Positions 1 through 6,801 of a DNA stretch of 10,503 nucleotides are shown one piece after another; position 1 is the first letter of the stretch; each line of letters starts with the position of its first letter. This DNA comes from Bacteroidales bacterium UBA6207 (GTDB lineage Bacteria > Bacteroidota > Bacteroidia > Bacteroidales > F082): NCBI GenBank assembly GCA_002421995.1, contig DISP01000203.1, positions 1 to 10,503 of the forward strand. Reading direction: 5' to 3'. The notes below the pieces were generated by a model. The model searched no databases. It saw only the letters and a list, made by a program, of their open reading frames with translations, and was not told the DNA's origin. Made by a program: the position numbers and the translations under genes.

Positions 1-237
1 GGAGGCGAAGAAGGCATCCGAAACTCTATTTTACTGGCCGTCACCAATATGATCGGACCTTTTGCACGACCTGATAAAATCCAGATCGTGAGCGGTTTGC
101 CAAAGACCCGCTCCGGAAAAATCATGCGTCGTATCCTAATGAAGATTGCCGAAGGCAAAACCAGCGATTTTGGCGATACCAGCACACTTCTTGACCCCGA
201 AGTTGTGAATGAAATTGTGAAAGGAGCAAAGGTGTAA
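1..237 (+). CDS. acs: Acetyl-CoA synthetase, C-terminal end (partial)
   Basis: This is the last 78 codons of an AMP-forming acetate--CoA ligase, which converts acetate, ATP and CoA to acetyl-CoA, AMP and diphosphate in the cytoplasm. The reading frame is open from base 1, so the start lies outside the window. The visible part is the mobile C-terminal subdomain. It contains the family signature GPFARPDKI followed by LPKTRSGKIMRRIL. The lysine in SGK (bases 118-120) corresponds to the catalytic lysine that is reversibly acetylated in Salmonella Acs; that regulation is known for the family and only inferred here. The tail GDTSTLLDPEVV is also typical of true Acs rather than of other acyl-CoA ligases. 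It is the only + strand gene and converges on the next one. The 115 bases between them show no strong hairpin with a T-tract, so termination there is unexplained. Confidence 0.95.
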   Translation, partial: GGEEGIRNSILLAVTNMIGPFARPDKIQIVSGLPKTRSGKIMRRILMKIAEGKTSDFGDTSTLLDPEVVNEIVKGAKV

Positions 238-352
238 AAACTCCAAACTATTGACAACCAGCAATACAAATTAAGCTGTCTGCTTGTCTTTCTTGCTCAT
301 TTACTGTTTTTATAAATGATTAGATGTCGGCCAAATGCCAGGCTCCTGAAGG

Positions 353-1132
353 CTACCTGAACATGTAGGACACCCTGAGACTGATTCGGTTGAAATTGGT
401 GTAAATTCTTTTTTTCGTAATATCCTGGTACCAAAACGGATAACTATCATACGACAATTGCTGATGATGATATCCGACACTCAGTAAAAAAGCATCGTTT
501 TTACCGGTTGGGAAAAGCATTCCCAATTCAGGCGAAATCATTGCGCCATTATAGGTTTTCGAATCAGTGTCATAGTAATAATCCTCGGCATTTCTGTTCT
601 TCTCCATGGAGATGCCCATCCCGATTTTCAGCGAGGCAAAAGGGATAAATTTGCGCTGGTTTAGCAGGTATTTTACCTCCAAAAAAACAGGCATCACGCT
701 CCAGTCATAGTATTCATAGCCGATGCCAACACCTGTAAACAGATGGGGGGTAAAATAATGGCCATTAACAATTGTTAGTGATGGCACCGGAACCATATCA
801 TTCTTGCCTTCTCCAAACAGTAAAGCCAACGAACTTATATTGTAATAACCTCTTTTCTTATACTCCAAAAAGCCTGCTTTGCGGTGTTCCGAAACATTTT
901 CAATTTCATCAGCTTTCAACATTCTGATACCGCAACTGTTTTCGACAAAGACATAGCCAAGACTATCAGACTGAACCAAAGCTCCATACACAACTTCTCC
1001 GCTTTTCAGCCAAAAAGCCTTTTCTGTTTCTTTTTGGGCAAATATATTATGCATGCTCATCATTACAAAGAGCACTGTCATTCCCCATCTCGTTATTGAT
1101 GACGGAACTGTTTTCACTTTATTGTTCAACAT
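353..1132 (-). CDS. Exported protein with small N-terminal beta domain and predicted outer-membrane beta-barrel
   Basis: The 259-residue product starts with a signal peptide: basic residues near the N-terminus, a hydrophobic stretch MTVLFVMMSM and a likely cleavage after IFA at about residue 32. Residues 38-82 (WLKSGEVVYGALVQSDSLGY, ending KADEIENV) resemble the short SH3-like or Sm-like beta module that often precedes barrels in Bacteroidota (pattern: L-x-x-G-x-x-x-x-G ... Q-S-D-S ... D-E-I). From about residue 95 to the end the pattern is alternating, aromatic-rich strands (VGIGYEYYDW, FASLKIGMGI, LLSVGYHHQQ), and the last strand ends SLRVSYMFR, as expected for a barrel of eight or so strands inserted by BAM. 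No function can be assigned. There is no clear SD. The gene lies behind the terminator at 1346-1377, so it should need its own promoter, which I could not identify. Confidence 0.8.
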   Translation of the reverse strand: MLNNKVKTVPSSITRWGMTVLFVMMSMHNIFAQKETEKAFWLKSGEVVYGALVQSDSLGYVFVENSCGIRMLKADEIENVSEHRKAGFLEYKKRGYYNISSLALLFGEGKNDMVPVPSLTIVNGHYFTPHLFTGVGIGYEYYDWSVMPVFLEVKYLLNQRKFIPFASLKIGMGISMEKNRNAEDYYYDTDSKTYNGAMISPELGMLFPTGKNDAFLLSVGYHHQQLSYDSYPFWYQDITKKRIYTNFNRISLRVSYMFR

Positions 1133-1136
1133 TGCA

Positions 1137-1328
1137 TCACCAAAGCGAAACCTGATTCAGTTTCCACAACTTGCTGAGGTGTTTTCGCAGATTGTGTTGT
1201 TTTCCGAGCCTGTTGTTCCAGGCCAGGGGCTGACTACCCGTAAGCCTGCGCAAAGGCGAAAGCTGCCACAATACTCCGTCGGACATCCCTGTCTTTTTGG
1301 AGTTCTTTTTCCAAAACAATAGTTTCAT
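1137..1328 (-). CDS. Doubtful small ORF (63 codons) upstream of the barrel gene
   Basis: This ORF ends four bases before the start of the barrel gene and begins 17 bases after the terminator hairpin at 1346-1377. The product is basic and tryptophan-rich (six Trp in 63 residues), starts MKLLFWKKNSKK, and has no signal peptide, membrane segment or family I recognise. The close junction with the next gene is what a leader or co-translated gene would show. Against it: there is no SD, no convincing promoter fits between the terminator and its start, and the composition could arise from non-coding DNA. An overlapping + strand frame is equally open. The interval 1133-1431 may simply be the 5' untranslated region of the barrel gene. 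Confidence 0.15.
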   Translation of the reverse strand: MKLLFWKKNSKKTGMSDGVLWQLSPLRRLTGSQPLAWNNRLGKQHNLRKHLSKLWKLNQVSLW

Positions 1329-1345
1329 CGTAGTAAAGTATTAAA

Positions 1346-1377
1346 CTGTTGCCCCCGGAAGAAACCGGAGGCAACAG
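1346..1377 (-). terminator. Rho-independent terminator of the sigma/anti-sigma/lipoprotein operon
   Basis: Two 13-base arms, CTGTTGCCCCCGG (1346-1358) and CCGGAGGCAACAG (1365-1377), pair with one mismatch around a six-base loop. On the - strand the hairpin is followed by TTTAATACTTTACT, a moderately T-rich tail. It lies 55 bases downstream of the stop of the LVIVD gene (1432) and is the natural end of that transcript. Confidence 0.75.
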
Positions 1378-1431
1378 CCGGACTTTCGTCCGTTGATATG
1401 TAAAAAATGGTTAGTGAGTGACTCATTATAA

Positions 1432-2733
1432 TCAAGGTTGTGTTGTTACATCTATCTTACTCAGCAATCTGAGATTTGTCAGATCAGTATAATCATATTG
1501 ATAAAGACCATCCGCGCCAATCATCATCAGAACGCCATTCCAGGGAATCACATCAAAAGCATGTATTCCTTCAAAGTGGGCAAGCTGGTGCTGAAGAATT
1601 TCCATGGGATCGCTCTTGTCATAGATTTTTAAGCCGGCATCACCATCGCAAATAAAGAGTGTGGTACCATCAACTCCCAATCCATGAGGGTTATAGAACG
1701 GATAAGATTTTACAAGAAAAGGATTCTCAATGGATGAAATGTCAACCACATCCAGCTGATTGGTCATATTGTTGCAGTTATTGCCCGAACGCAGTGTAAC
1801 GTAGGCATACTGTCCTGAAACAACAACCGGATCGCAAGCGGTGATATGCTCAAACACAGAGATAAATGCCGGTACAGCAGGGTTATCGAGGTTATAAACC
1901 TCCATCCCCGTTGTAGTTCCCAAAAACAATCTCCCTTCAAAGGGATAAATTGTTTCGACATTTCTGGTGAGTTGAATATTAGATCCAACTGCAATTCCGG
2001 GTACCTGATTAATGTTAAACACTTTAAGTGTATTGCTGTGGACAGCATACAGGTATTGACCGATGATTGTAAACCTGGCCATCGAACCTCCAACCCCGCT
2101 GTTTTGTGATCCGCCGATCAGGCTCACATCAGCCGAGCCAAGTTGCGGGCGGCCACCCGAATCAAGGAAAAGCATCTCTCCTTTCGAGCTGTTGCCTCTT
2201 TCAATAACCTCTGTTACATCTTTTTGCTCCCAACCCACGACAACACCCTTTTTAGTGTCCAAACCGTAAACAGGATAACTTATATCCATCATCGGCAATA
2301 CGTTGGGAAAGATTCCTTCAATTCTTTCAATTTCAACAGGTTGCGATGGGTTTGTAATGTCAATCGCCACCAGATCAATATAGCTGTCAGCAAACAGGAT
2401 GTTTCCTTTGACGGCAATATCTATATTTCCGGGTATTTCGACAAATGCAATGCTCTGGGGTGAGGCCGGATTGCTGTTGTCATAAACATGCACACCTTGC
2501 TGATTCTCATTGATAAACAGGTAATTATTGTAGAAATAAATTTTACCGGGATGAACAAGAGCCTTAGGTTCGGTTGTCTTCACTGCTTTTCTGAAGTCAG
2601 TGAATGTCATATAAACCGGAACATTGGCTTTGTAGGTAACTTCTTCAAAAACACGATCCTGACAACTACTGATCCACAGCCCTGCAAGGAGCATAAATGG
2701 CAGTATAAACAAAACTTGAAACTTGCGTATCAT
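1432..2733 (-). CDS. LVIVD-repeat beta-propeller lipoprotein
   Basis: The preferred start gives 433 residues. MIRKFQVLFILPFMLLAGLW leads into ISSC, a lipobox with the acylated cysteine at residue 24, so the mature protein should be a membrane-anchored lipoprotein facing the periplasm or cell surface. An in-frame ATG at 2775 would add 14 residues (MRSSSIFKKKIGSL) before this signal; I prefer 2733 because it gives a normal signal length and has GGAAG 7-11 bases upstream. The rest is a series of about seven imperfect 40-50-residue repeats of the type hydrophobic strand, G, hydrophobic strand, DhxxhDhSxPxxP, for example VHVYDNSNPASP, LVAIDITNPSQP, MEVYNLDNPAVP, LDVVDISSIENP and LKIYDKSDP. These match the LVIVD family, predicted to fold as a beta-propeller. 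No enzymatic residues are evident. It is the last gene of the sigma-factor operon, 57 bases after the anti-sigma gene, so a role in that envelope-signalling pathway is likely but unproven. Confidence 0.88.
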   Translation of the reverse strand: MIRKFQVLFILPFMLLAGLWISSCQDRVFEEVTYKANVPVYMTFTDFRKAVKTTEPKALVHPGKIYFYNNYLFINENQQGVHVYDNSNPASPQSIAFVEIPGNIDIAVKGNILFADSYIDLVAIDITNPSQPVEIERIEGIFPNVLPMMDISYPVYGLDTKKGVVVGWEQKDVTEVIERGNSSKGEMLFLDSGGRPQLGSADVSLIGGSQNSGVGGSMARFTIIGQYLYAVHSNTLKVFNINQVPGIAVGSNIQLTRNVETIYPFEGRLFLGTTTGMEVYNLDNPAVPAFISVFEHITACDPVVVSGQYAYVTLRSGNNCNNMTNQLDVVDISSIENPFLVKSYPFYNPHGLGVDGTTLFICDGDAGLKIYDKSDPMEILQHQLAHFEGIHAFDVIPWNGVLMMIGADGLYQYDYTDLTNLRLLSKIDVTTQP

Positions 2734-2790
2734 AAGGCTTCCGATCTTTTTCTTAAAGATGGAAGAAGAGCGCAAACCGTTGCACCAGCA

Positions 2791-4182
2791 TTAAAAATTC
2801 ATTCGAATTCCGGTCTGAAACACCGGCCAGGCCATTTTTGCGGAGCGCATACTAAACGGCTGTGTGGAATTGAGGAAAAAAACCTGCAAACCTGCCTCAC
2901 CAAACATGCTGAAGTTATTGTAGAGGCTAAGGTCGGCACCTGCAGTTGTGAGTGAGGACAGTTGAAAACCGGGAATATTCATGCCAAAATGACTCGACTC
3001 AAATAACTTATTATTTTCATAATGCAGGTTTCTGTTGATTGCCTTTAATCCTTTCTCAATCATCACCGATTGGGCCAGATAGAGTCTGAATTGTTTCGCG
3101 CTGACAGCGTCCCACCTTAAACCTACGGGAAGTCCGAGATAATACAAACTGCGTTCATACTCATTGTAGGCATTTTCCATTTCAACCGACTTGCTAATTA
3201 CACTTAAAGAGGTGTATGAAATGCCGGTTTCGAGATGAATGCGCTTGCCAACCTGATAGCTTAATTTGAGCCCCAGTGTGAGCGGAGGATTGACGTCAGT
3301 ACTTTCAATTTCTTCGTAAAAAGAGGTTTGGTAGGCCATCTCCGACTGAAAAGCATCATTTCGGTATCTCACATTCGTGTTTTCGTACAGAAGCTCTGTT
3401 GCCGAAACCGATCCGCCGGGCACACTCCCATAGGCTAACGAAACATTGTAGCGCTCTCTTGCTGTCTTTTCCTTTCTTCGTTGGTCGTCGAGTTCAAAAT
3501 CTGCTTTTTGATTCAAAATTCTGGCGGCGAGCAGCGCCCTCGACATTCTATCCTCTGAAGGCGTGGGTTTTTCTTCAGGTAAAAATTTCGTTTCGGCAGA
3601 TACAATTGCTTCATTTACTTTCTCTTCAAAAACAGCATTGTATTCGACTTCCTGCTTGTTCACTTCGGGGCTTAATGGCTGGTTTCCGGCATGGCTTTCA
3701 GAACCCGGCGCAAATGATGACATAGCAAGGGTTTTTGATGTTCTTTGCTGGCTGGTTTCAGTTTGCGCTTTTGCTTCCCGGGCATTTGAAACAACTTGCT
3801 CGAGAGGAGTTGATAATTGTGAAGTTTTGCTCAGCCCTGAAGGGATCTCCGTGACAGGATTAAAAATCATCATGCGCAGCGGCAATAGAGCCAGCAACAA
3901 CATGGCTGCAGCGGCAGTGGCAAAAATCAACAGGCGGCGGTTTTGGCGGATGCTGTGCTGTTCAATTTTGTTCCAGACTGTTTCTGGCGGATTTTTACGG
4001 AAATCTGCAAATTTCTGTCTGAACAGGATTAACACTTTGTCGCTTTCACCTTTATTTCCTACTGCCAGTTCTGCATCAAGTTTCTGACTTAATGAATCCC
4101 AAAGACCTTGAGGCGGCTTCATTTCGAAGTCGTGCAAGTTTTCAAAAAACAAATCTTTCAATTCATCACCTGGCTTTTCCAT
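2791..4182 (-). CDS. Anti-sigma protein with one inner-membrane helix and C-terminal outer-membrane barrel (Dma-like)
   Basis: The 463-residue product has four parts. Residues 1-83 are cytoplasmic and hold two copies of a motif: LHDFEMKPPQGLWDSLSQKL (16-35) and FADFRKNPPETVWNKIEQH (58-76), both of the form DFxxxPPxxxWxxI/L. This D/F-PP-W motif is common at the N-terminus of Bacteroidota ECF-linked anti-sigma proteins. Residues 84-102 (LLIFATAAAAMLLLALLPL) form one membrane helix. Residues 103-245 are a polar, Glu/Ser/Thr/Lys-rich linker, suited to crossing the periplasm. Residues 246-463 are alternating aromatic strands (LTLGLKLSYQ, IHLETGISY, YYLGLPVGLRW, SMFGEAGLQVFFL) ending IRMNF, with a terminal Phe as in BAM substrates. 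This is the layout of the dual membrane-spanning anti-sigma factors of Bacteroides. The start at 4182 overlaps the sigma gene by 17 bases, suggesting translational coupling. An ATG at 4260 would add 26 residues and overlap by 95 bases, which is less likely. Confidence 0.85.
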   Translation of the reverse strand: MEKPGDELKDLFFENLHDFEMKPPQGLWDSLSQKLDAELAVGNKGESDKVLILFRQKFADFRKNPPETVWNKIEQHSIRQNRRLLIFATAAAAMLLLALLPLRMMIFNPVTEIPSGLSKTSQLSTPLEQVVSNAREAKAQTETSQQRTSKTLAMSSFAPGSESHAGNQPLSPEVNKQEVEYNAVFEEKVNEAIVSAETKFLPEEKPTPSEDRMSRALLAARILNQKADFELDDQRRKEKTARERYNVSLAYGSVPGGSVSATELLYENTNVRYRNDAFQSEMAYQTSFYEEIESTDVNPPLTLGLKLSYQVGKRIHLETGISYTSLSVISKSVEMENAYNEYERSLYYLGLPVGLRWDAVSAKQFRLYLAQSVMIEKGLKAINRNLHYENNKLFESSHFGMNIPGFQLSSLTTAGADLSLYNNFSMFGEAGLQVFFLNSTQPFSMRSAKMAWPVFQTGIRMNF

Positions 4183-4714
4183 CTGATTTTTCTTTTTGAA
4201 TGATTCGTTGTTGCAGCCATTGCCTGGCTCTGGAATATTGCGATTTTGATGTTCCTTCACTGATTCTCAGCAGGTCGCCAATTTCCTGGTGAGTATATCC
4301 TTCGATGGCGTAAAGATTGAAAACTGTGCGAAAACCTGAAGGCAATGATTGGATCAACTGCAATAAATCAGCAGTATTGATCTGATCAATGACCTGAGCG
4401 CCATCGCTGGCTTTGTTAAGTGCAGTTTCCACCTCGAGGCTATTTTTGAAAATATCGGTTTTTCTAAGTTTCTCCAATGCAGTATTGACAATAATTCTCC
4501 TAACCCAACCTTCGAGCGAGCCTTCATGTCTGAAGTTTCCAAGATGCGAAAACACCCTTATGAAACCTTCCTGAAGATAGTCCTGTGCTGTGTCTTCGTC
4601 TTTTGCGTATCGAAGACAAACACCATACATCTTAGGCGCAAACATTTCGAAAAGCATTTTTTGGGCTTTTCTGTCACCATTCCGGCACGCTGTCAACAGT
4701 TGTTTTTCATCCAT
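4166..4714 (-). CDS. ECF-type RNA polymerase sigma-70 factor
   Basis: The 182-residue product has the two conserved regions of an ECF sigma factor and no region 1 or 3. Region 2 (about residues 6-86) contains the core-binding and -10 recognition segment, including DEDTAQDYLQEGFIRVFSHL and GWVRRIIVNTALEKLRK. Region 4 (about 115-170) contains SLPSGFRTVFNLYAIEGYTH and the helix-turn-helix HQEIGDLLRISEGTSKSQYS, which reads the -35 element. It should direct core polymerase to a small regulon, probably including its own operon, and be held inactive by the overlapping anti-sigma gene product. The ATG at 4714 follows an AT-rich leader with no SD, as is usual in this phylum. It is the first gene of a three-gene operon. 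The regulon and the inducing signal cannot be read from this window. Confidence 0.95.
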   Translation of the reverse strand: MDEKQLLTACRNGDRKAQKMLFEMFAPKMYGVCLRYAKDEDTAQDYLQEGFIRVFSHLGNFRHEGSLEGWVRRIIVNTALEKLRKTDIFKNSLEVETALNKASDGAQVIDQINTADLLQLIQSLPSGFRTVFNLYAIEGYTHQEIGDLLRISEGTSKSQYSRARQWLQQRIIQKEKSDGKAR

Positions 4715-4832
4715 TCGTTAAAGATTCGAAAAAAACAACTTTCCAACTCCACCATGGCAGACGTTATAAGCGCGAAAAACGTTGCATGAAAATTTGAGCA
4801 TGTTTGCGAAATTATTCTCAATTTATTAACAC

Positions 4833-4850
4833 TTAGTCAAAATTGACCAA
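4833..4850. repeat. Imperfect palindrome in the leader of the sigma-factor operon
   Basis: The arms TTAGTCAA (4833-4840) and TTGACCAA (4843-4850) are inverted repeats matching at 7 of 8 positions around a central AA. The site lies just downstream of the expected transcription start from the promoter at 4869-4897. It could be an operator half-site pair or a short RNA hairpin. Palindromes of this length also occur by chance in AT-rich DNA, so the call is tentative. Confidence 0.3.
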
Positions 4851-4868
4851 AGCCTGAATGGCAGTTCA

Positions 4869-4897
4869 CAAAAGTAGTAATTAAACGGGCTTTGAAA
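4869..4897 (-). promoter_or_regulatory. Candidate primary-sigma promoter for the ECF operon
   Basis: On the - strand TACTTTTG (4869-4876) is a full match to the Bacteroidota -7 box TAnnTTTG. TTTC (4894-4897), 17 bases upstream, matches the -33 box TTTG at 3 of 4 positions. The start would fall near 4862, giving a leader of about 150 bases before the sigma gene. It sits downstream of the pckA terminator, where the operon needs a promoter. An additional ECF-type promoter in the leader is possible but has no consensus I can apply. Confidence 0.45.
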
Positions 4898-4921
4898 AAA
4901 ACGAAAGCTTCCGTAAAGGGC

Positions 4922-4957
4922 AAAAAAAAGAAAGGAAAGAACAAATTCCTTCCTTTC
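4922..4957 (-). terminator. Rho-independent terminator of pckA
   Basis: On the - strand GAAAGGAAGGAA (4957-4946) pairs with TTCTTTCCTTTC (4941-4930) as an unbroken 12-pair stem with one G-U pair and a four-base loop. Eight T residues follow at once (4929-4922). It begins 27 bases after the pckA stop. The stem is AT-leaning, but the T-tract is strong. Confidence 0.88.
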
Positions 4958-4983
4958 CATTGATTTTAAGTGAGTTATGATGC

Positions 4984-6600
4984 CTACAAAATCGGACCGG
5001 CGTTAACTAGACGCTTTCCTTCTTCGGTATCGGTATATTTCTCAAAGTTTTCGATAAACATTTTAGCCAGTTCGTTCGCTTTGCGGTCAAACTCAGCAGG
5101 GTCGGCATAGGTGTTTTTTGTAAACAAAATGTTTGTGTCAACACCAGCCAGTTCGGTTGGCACTTCAAGTTTGAACCGCGGCGTGATGCGTGTTGGAGCA
5201 TTTTCGATGCTGCCATCGAGGATGGCATCAATGATTGCCCTTGTAGCCTTGATGGAAATACGTTTTCCTGTGCCATTCCATCCGGTATTTACAAGGTAAG
5301 CCTTTGCACCAACGGCTTCCATGCGTTTCACGAGCTCAACAGCATATTTTGTTGGGTGAAGCGCAAGGAAAGCATTGCCAAAACAAGCTGAGAAGGTAGG
5401 TTGCGGCGAGGTAACACCCCTTTCGGTGCCGGCAAGTTTGGCCGTAAAACCTGAAAGGAAGTGATATTTTGTTTGATCGCTCGAAAGTTTTGCAACCGGA
5501 GGCAAAACTCCGAAGGCGTCAGCAGTAAGGAAAATCACCTTGGTGGCGTGACCGCCTTTGGAAACGGGTTTCACGATGTTTTCAATGTGATAGATGGGGT
5601 AAGAAACACGTGTGTTCTCGGTTTTGGCTTTGCTGTCGAAGTCAATTGAGTTATCGTCGCGGATGACAAGGTTTTCGAGCAGGGCATCGCGTTTGATGGC
5701 ATGGAAGATATCCGGCTCATTTTCTTCGCTCAGGTTGATACACTTGGCATAACACCCGCCTTCGAAGTTGAAAACGCCATCGTCGTCCCAGCCATGTTCG
5801 TCATCGCCGATGAGCATACGTTTTGGATCGGCCGAAAGGGTGGTTTTACCTGTTCCGGAAAGTCCGAAAAAGATGGCTACGTCCCCGGCTTTGCCCATAT
5901 TGGCAGAGCAATGCATCGAAGCAATGCCTTTGAGAGGCAGGTAATAGTTCATCATTGTGAAAATGCCTTTTTTCATTTCACCGCCATACCACGAGCCCCC
6001 AATGAGCGACATACGCTCGGTGAGGTTGAAAACGACAAAGTTTTCGGAGTTCATTCCCATTTCCTTCCAGTCGGGATTGACAGTTTTGGATGCATTCAAC
6101 ACAACGAAATCAGGCACAAAACCGGCCAATTCTTCTTCTGACGGACGAATGAACATGTTTTTGACAAAATGGGCCTGCCAAGCTACCTCAACAACAAATC
6201 GGACTTTAAGGCGGGTATCAGGATTTGCACCGGCATAAGCATCCATCACATACAATTTCTTACTGCTTAGCTGTTTAGCTGCAAGTGCTTTCAGCTTATC
6301 CCACTTTGCCGGCTCAAGCGGACGATTGTCATTTTTTCCTTGTGTTGACCACCAAACAGTATCTTTCGAAACATCGTCCATCACGATGTACTTATCCTTG
6401 GGTGAGCGACCTGTGAAAACGCCTGTGTCAACAGAAACAGCGCCGGTATTTGTGACGATACCTTTCTCAAAGCCCTCGAGACCCGGAGCGGTTTCGTGCG
6501 CATACAGCTCTTCATAGCCGATGTTATGGAATATTTCACTGACATCATTGATGCCATATTGTGCCAGTTCAGCCCTTAGCACTTTCTCTTCTTTGAACAT
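4984..6600 (-). CDS. pckA: Phosphoenolpyruvate carboxykinase (ATP)
   Basis: The enzyme interconverts oxaloacetate plus ATP with phosphoenolpyruvate, CO2 and ADP in the cytoplasm. In anaerobic Bacteroidota it often runs towards oxaloacetate for succinate formation; otherwise it serves gluconeogenesis. The 538-residue product has the usual length for the ATP-dependent family. Visible motifs are the substrate-binding arginine in TGRSPKDKY (R65), GGEMKKG (K211, metal), MHCSANMG (H230, metal), the P-loop GLSGTGKT (246-253) and IGDDEHGW (264-271, with metal-binding D267). These align with E. coli K213, H232, P-loop and D269. All key residues are present, so it should be active. The start is placed at the ATG at 6600 (MFKEEKVLRAEL). 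An in-frame upstream ATG at 6681 would add 27 residues but lies upstream of the likely transcription start. It is transcribed alone, with its own promoter and terminator. Confidence 0.97.
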   Translation of the reverse strand: MFKEEKVLRAELAQYGINDVSEIFHNIGYEELYAHETAPGLEGFEKGIVTNTGAVSVDTGVFTGRSPKDKYIVMDDVSKDTVWWSTQGKNDNRPLEPAKWDKLKALAAKQLSSKKLYVMDAYAGANPDTRLKVRFVVEVAWQAHFVKNMFIRPSEEELAGFVPDFVVLNASKTVNPDWKEMGMNSENFVVFNLTERMSLIGGSWYGGEMKKGIFTMMNYYLPLKGIASMHCSANMGKAGDVAIFFGLSGTGKTTLSADPKRMLIGDDEHGWDDDGVFNFEGGCYAKCINLSEENEPDIFHAIKRDALLENLVIRDDNSIDFDSKAKTENTRVSYPIYHIENIVKPVSKGGHATKVIFLTADAFGVLPPVAKLSSDQTKYHFLSGFTAKLAGTERGVTSPQPTFSACFGNAFLALHPTKYAVELVKRMEAVGAKAYLVNTGWNGTGKRISIKATRAIIDAILDGSIENAPTRITPRFKLEVPTELAGVDTNILFTKNTYADPAEFDRKANELAKMFIENFEKYTDTEEGKRLVNAGPIL

Positions 6601-6642
6601 AACTAAGTAATTAAGTTTAATTTCCGTGGTTTGTAAAAACGG

Positions 6643-6672
6643 CAAAGTTAAGAATTCAAACGAATGCACAAA
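6643..6672 (-). promoter_or_regulatory. Promoter of pckA
   Basis: On the - strand TTTG (6672-6669) is followed after 18 bases by TAACTTTG (6650-6643). Both match the Bacteroidota -33 and -7 boxes exactly (TTTG, TAnnTTTG). The start should lie near 6636, about 36 bases before the ATG at 6600. This excludes the longer in-frame start at 6681. Confidence 0.7.
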
Positions 6673-6746
6673 CGATTGCAATTATAAATTCACATACTTT
6701 GATATGTTGCAGAAGTCGTCTGTCATTTGTATTCCGTCGGGTAGAT

Positions 6747-6777
6747 AAAAAAAAAGCCGCAATTGATGATGCGGCTT
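6747..6777 (-). terminator. Rho-independent terminator of the dapA-peptidase operon
   Basis: The arms AAGCCGCA (6754-6761) and TGCGGCTT (6770-6777) pair perfectly around an eight-base loop. On the - strand the stem runs into nine T residues (6755-6747, two of them in the stem). It starts 25 bases past the stop of the M14 peptidase gene. On the + strand only a short TCTTTT follows, so it acts mainly on - strand transcripts and separates this operon from the pckA promoter. Confidence 0.9.
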
Positions 6778-6801
6778 CTTTTCGTACATCCTAAAACAGA
6801 A

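Noticed and set aside
238..352. Possible terminator between the converging acs and barrel genes
   Set aside because: Only a 4-base stem (AAGC/GCTT near 273-285) and scattered T-runs are visible. No hairpin is strong enough to call.
1207..1226. Small hairpin GCCTG/CAGGC inside the doubtful 63-codon ORF
   Set aside because: A 5-base stem with no T-tract is expected by chance and has no clear role.
2488..2955. 155-codon open frame on the + strand across the lipoprotein/anti-sigma junction
   Set aside because: It runs across two supported - strand genes, shows no domain and has no plausible initiation context.
3563..4087. 174-codon open frame on the + strand opposite the anti-sigma gene
   Set aside because: The opposite strand has a coherent protein with a membrane helix and barrel and close operon context. 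The + frame has low-complexity Ser/Phe/Ala content and no recognisable domain.
5701..6141. 146-codon open frame on the + strand inside pckA
   Set aside because: It is antisense to highly conserved catalytic motifs of PEP carboxykinase, and its openness follows from that gene's codon use.
6601..6681. 27-residue N-terminal extension of PEP carboxykinase from the ATG at 6681
   Set aside because: A full -33/-7 promoter match at 6643-6672 lies inside it, and the extension does not belong to the family's usual N-terminus. The ATG at 6600 gives the normal length.
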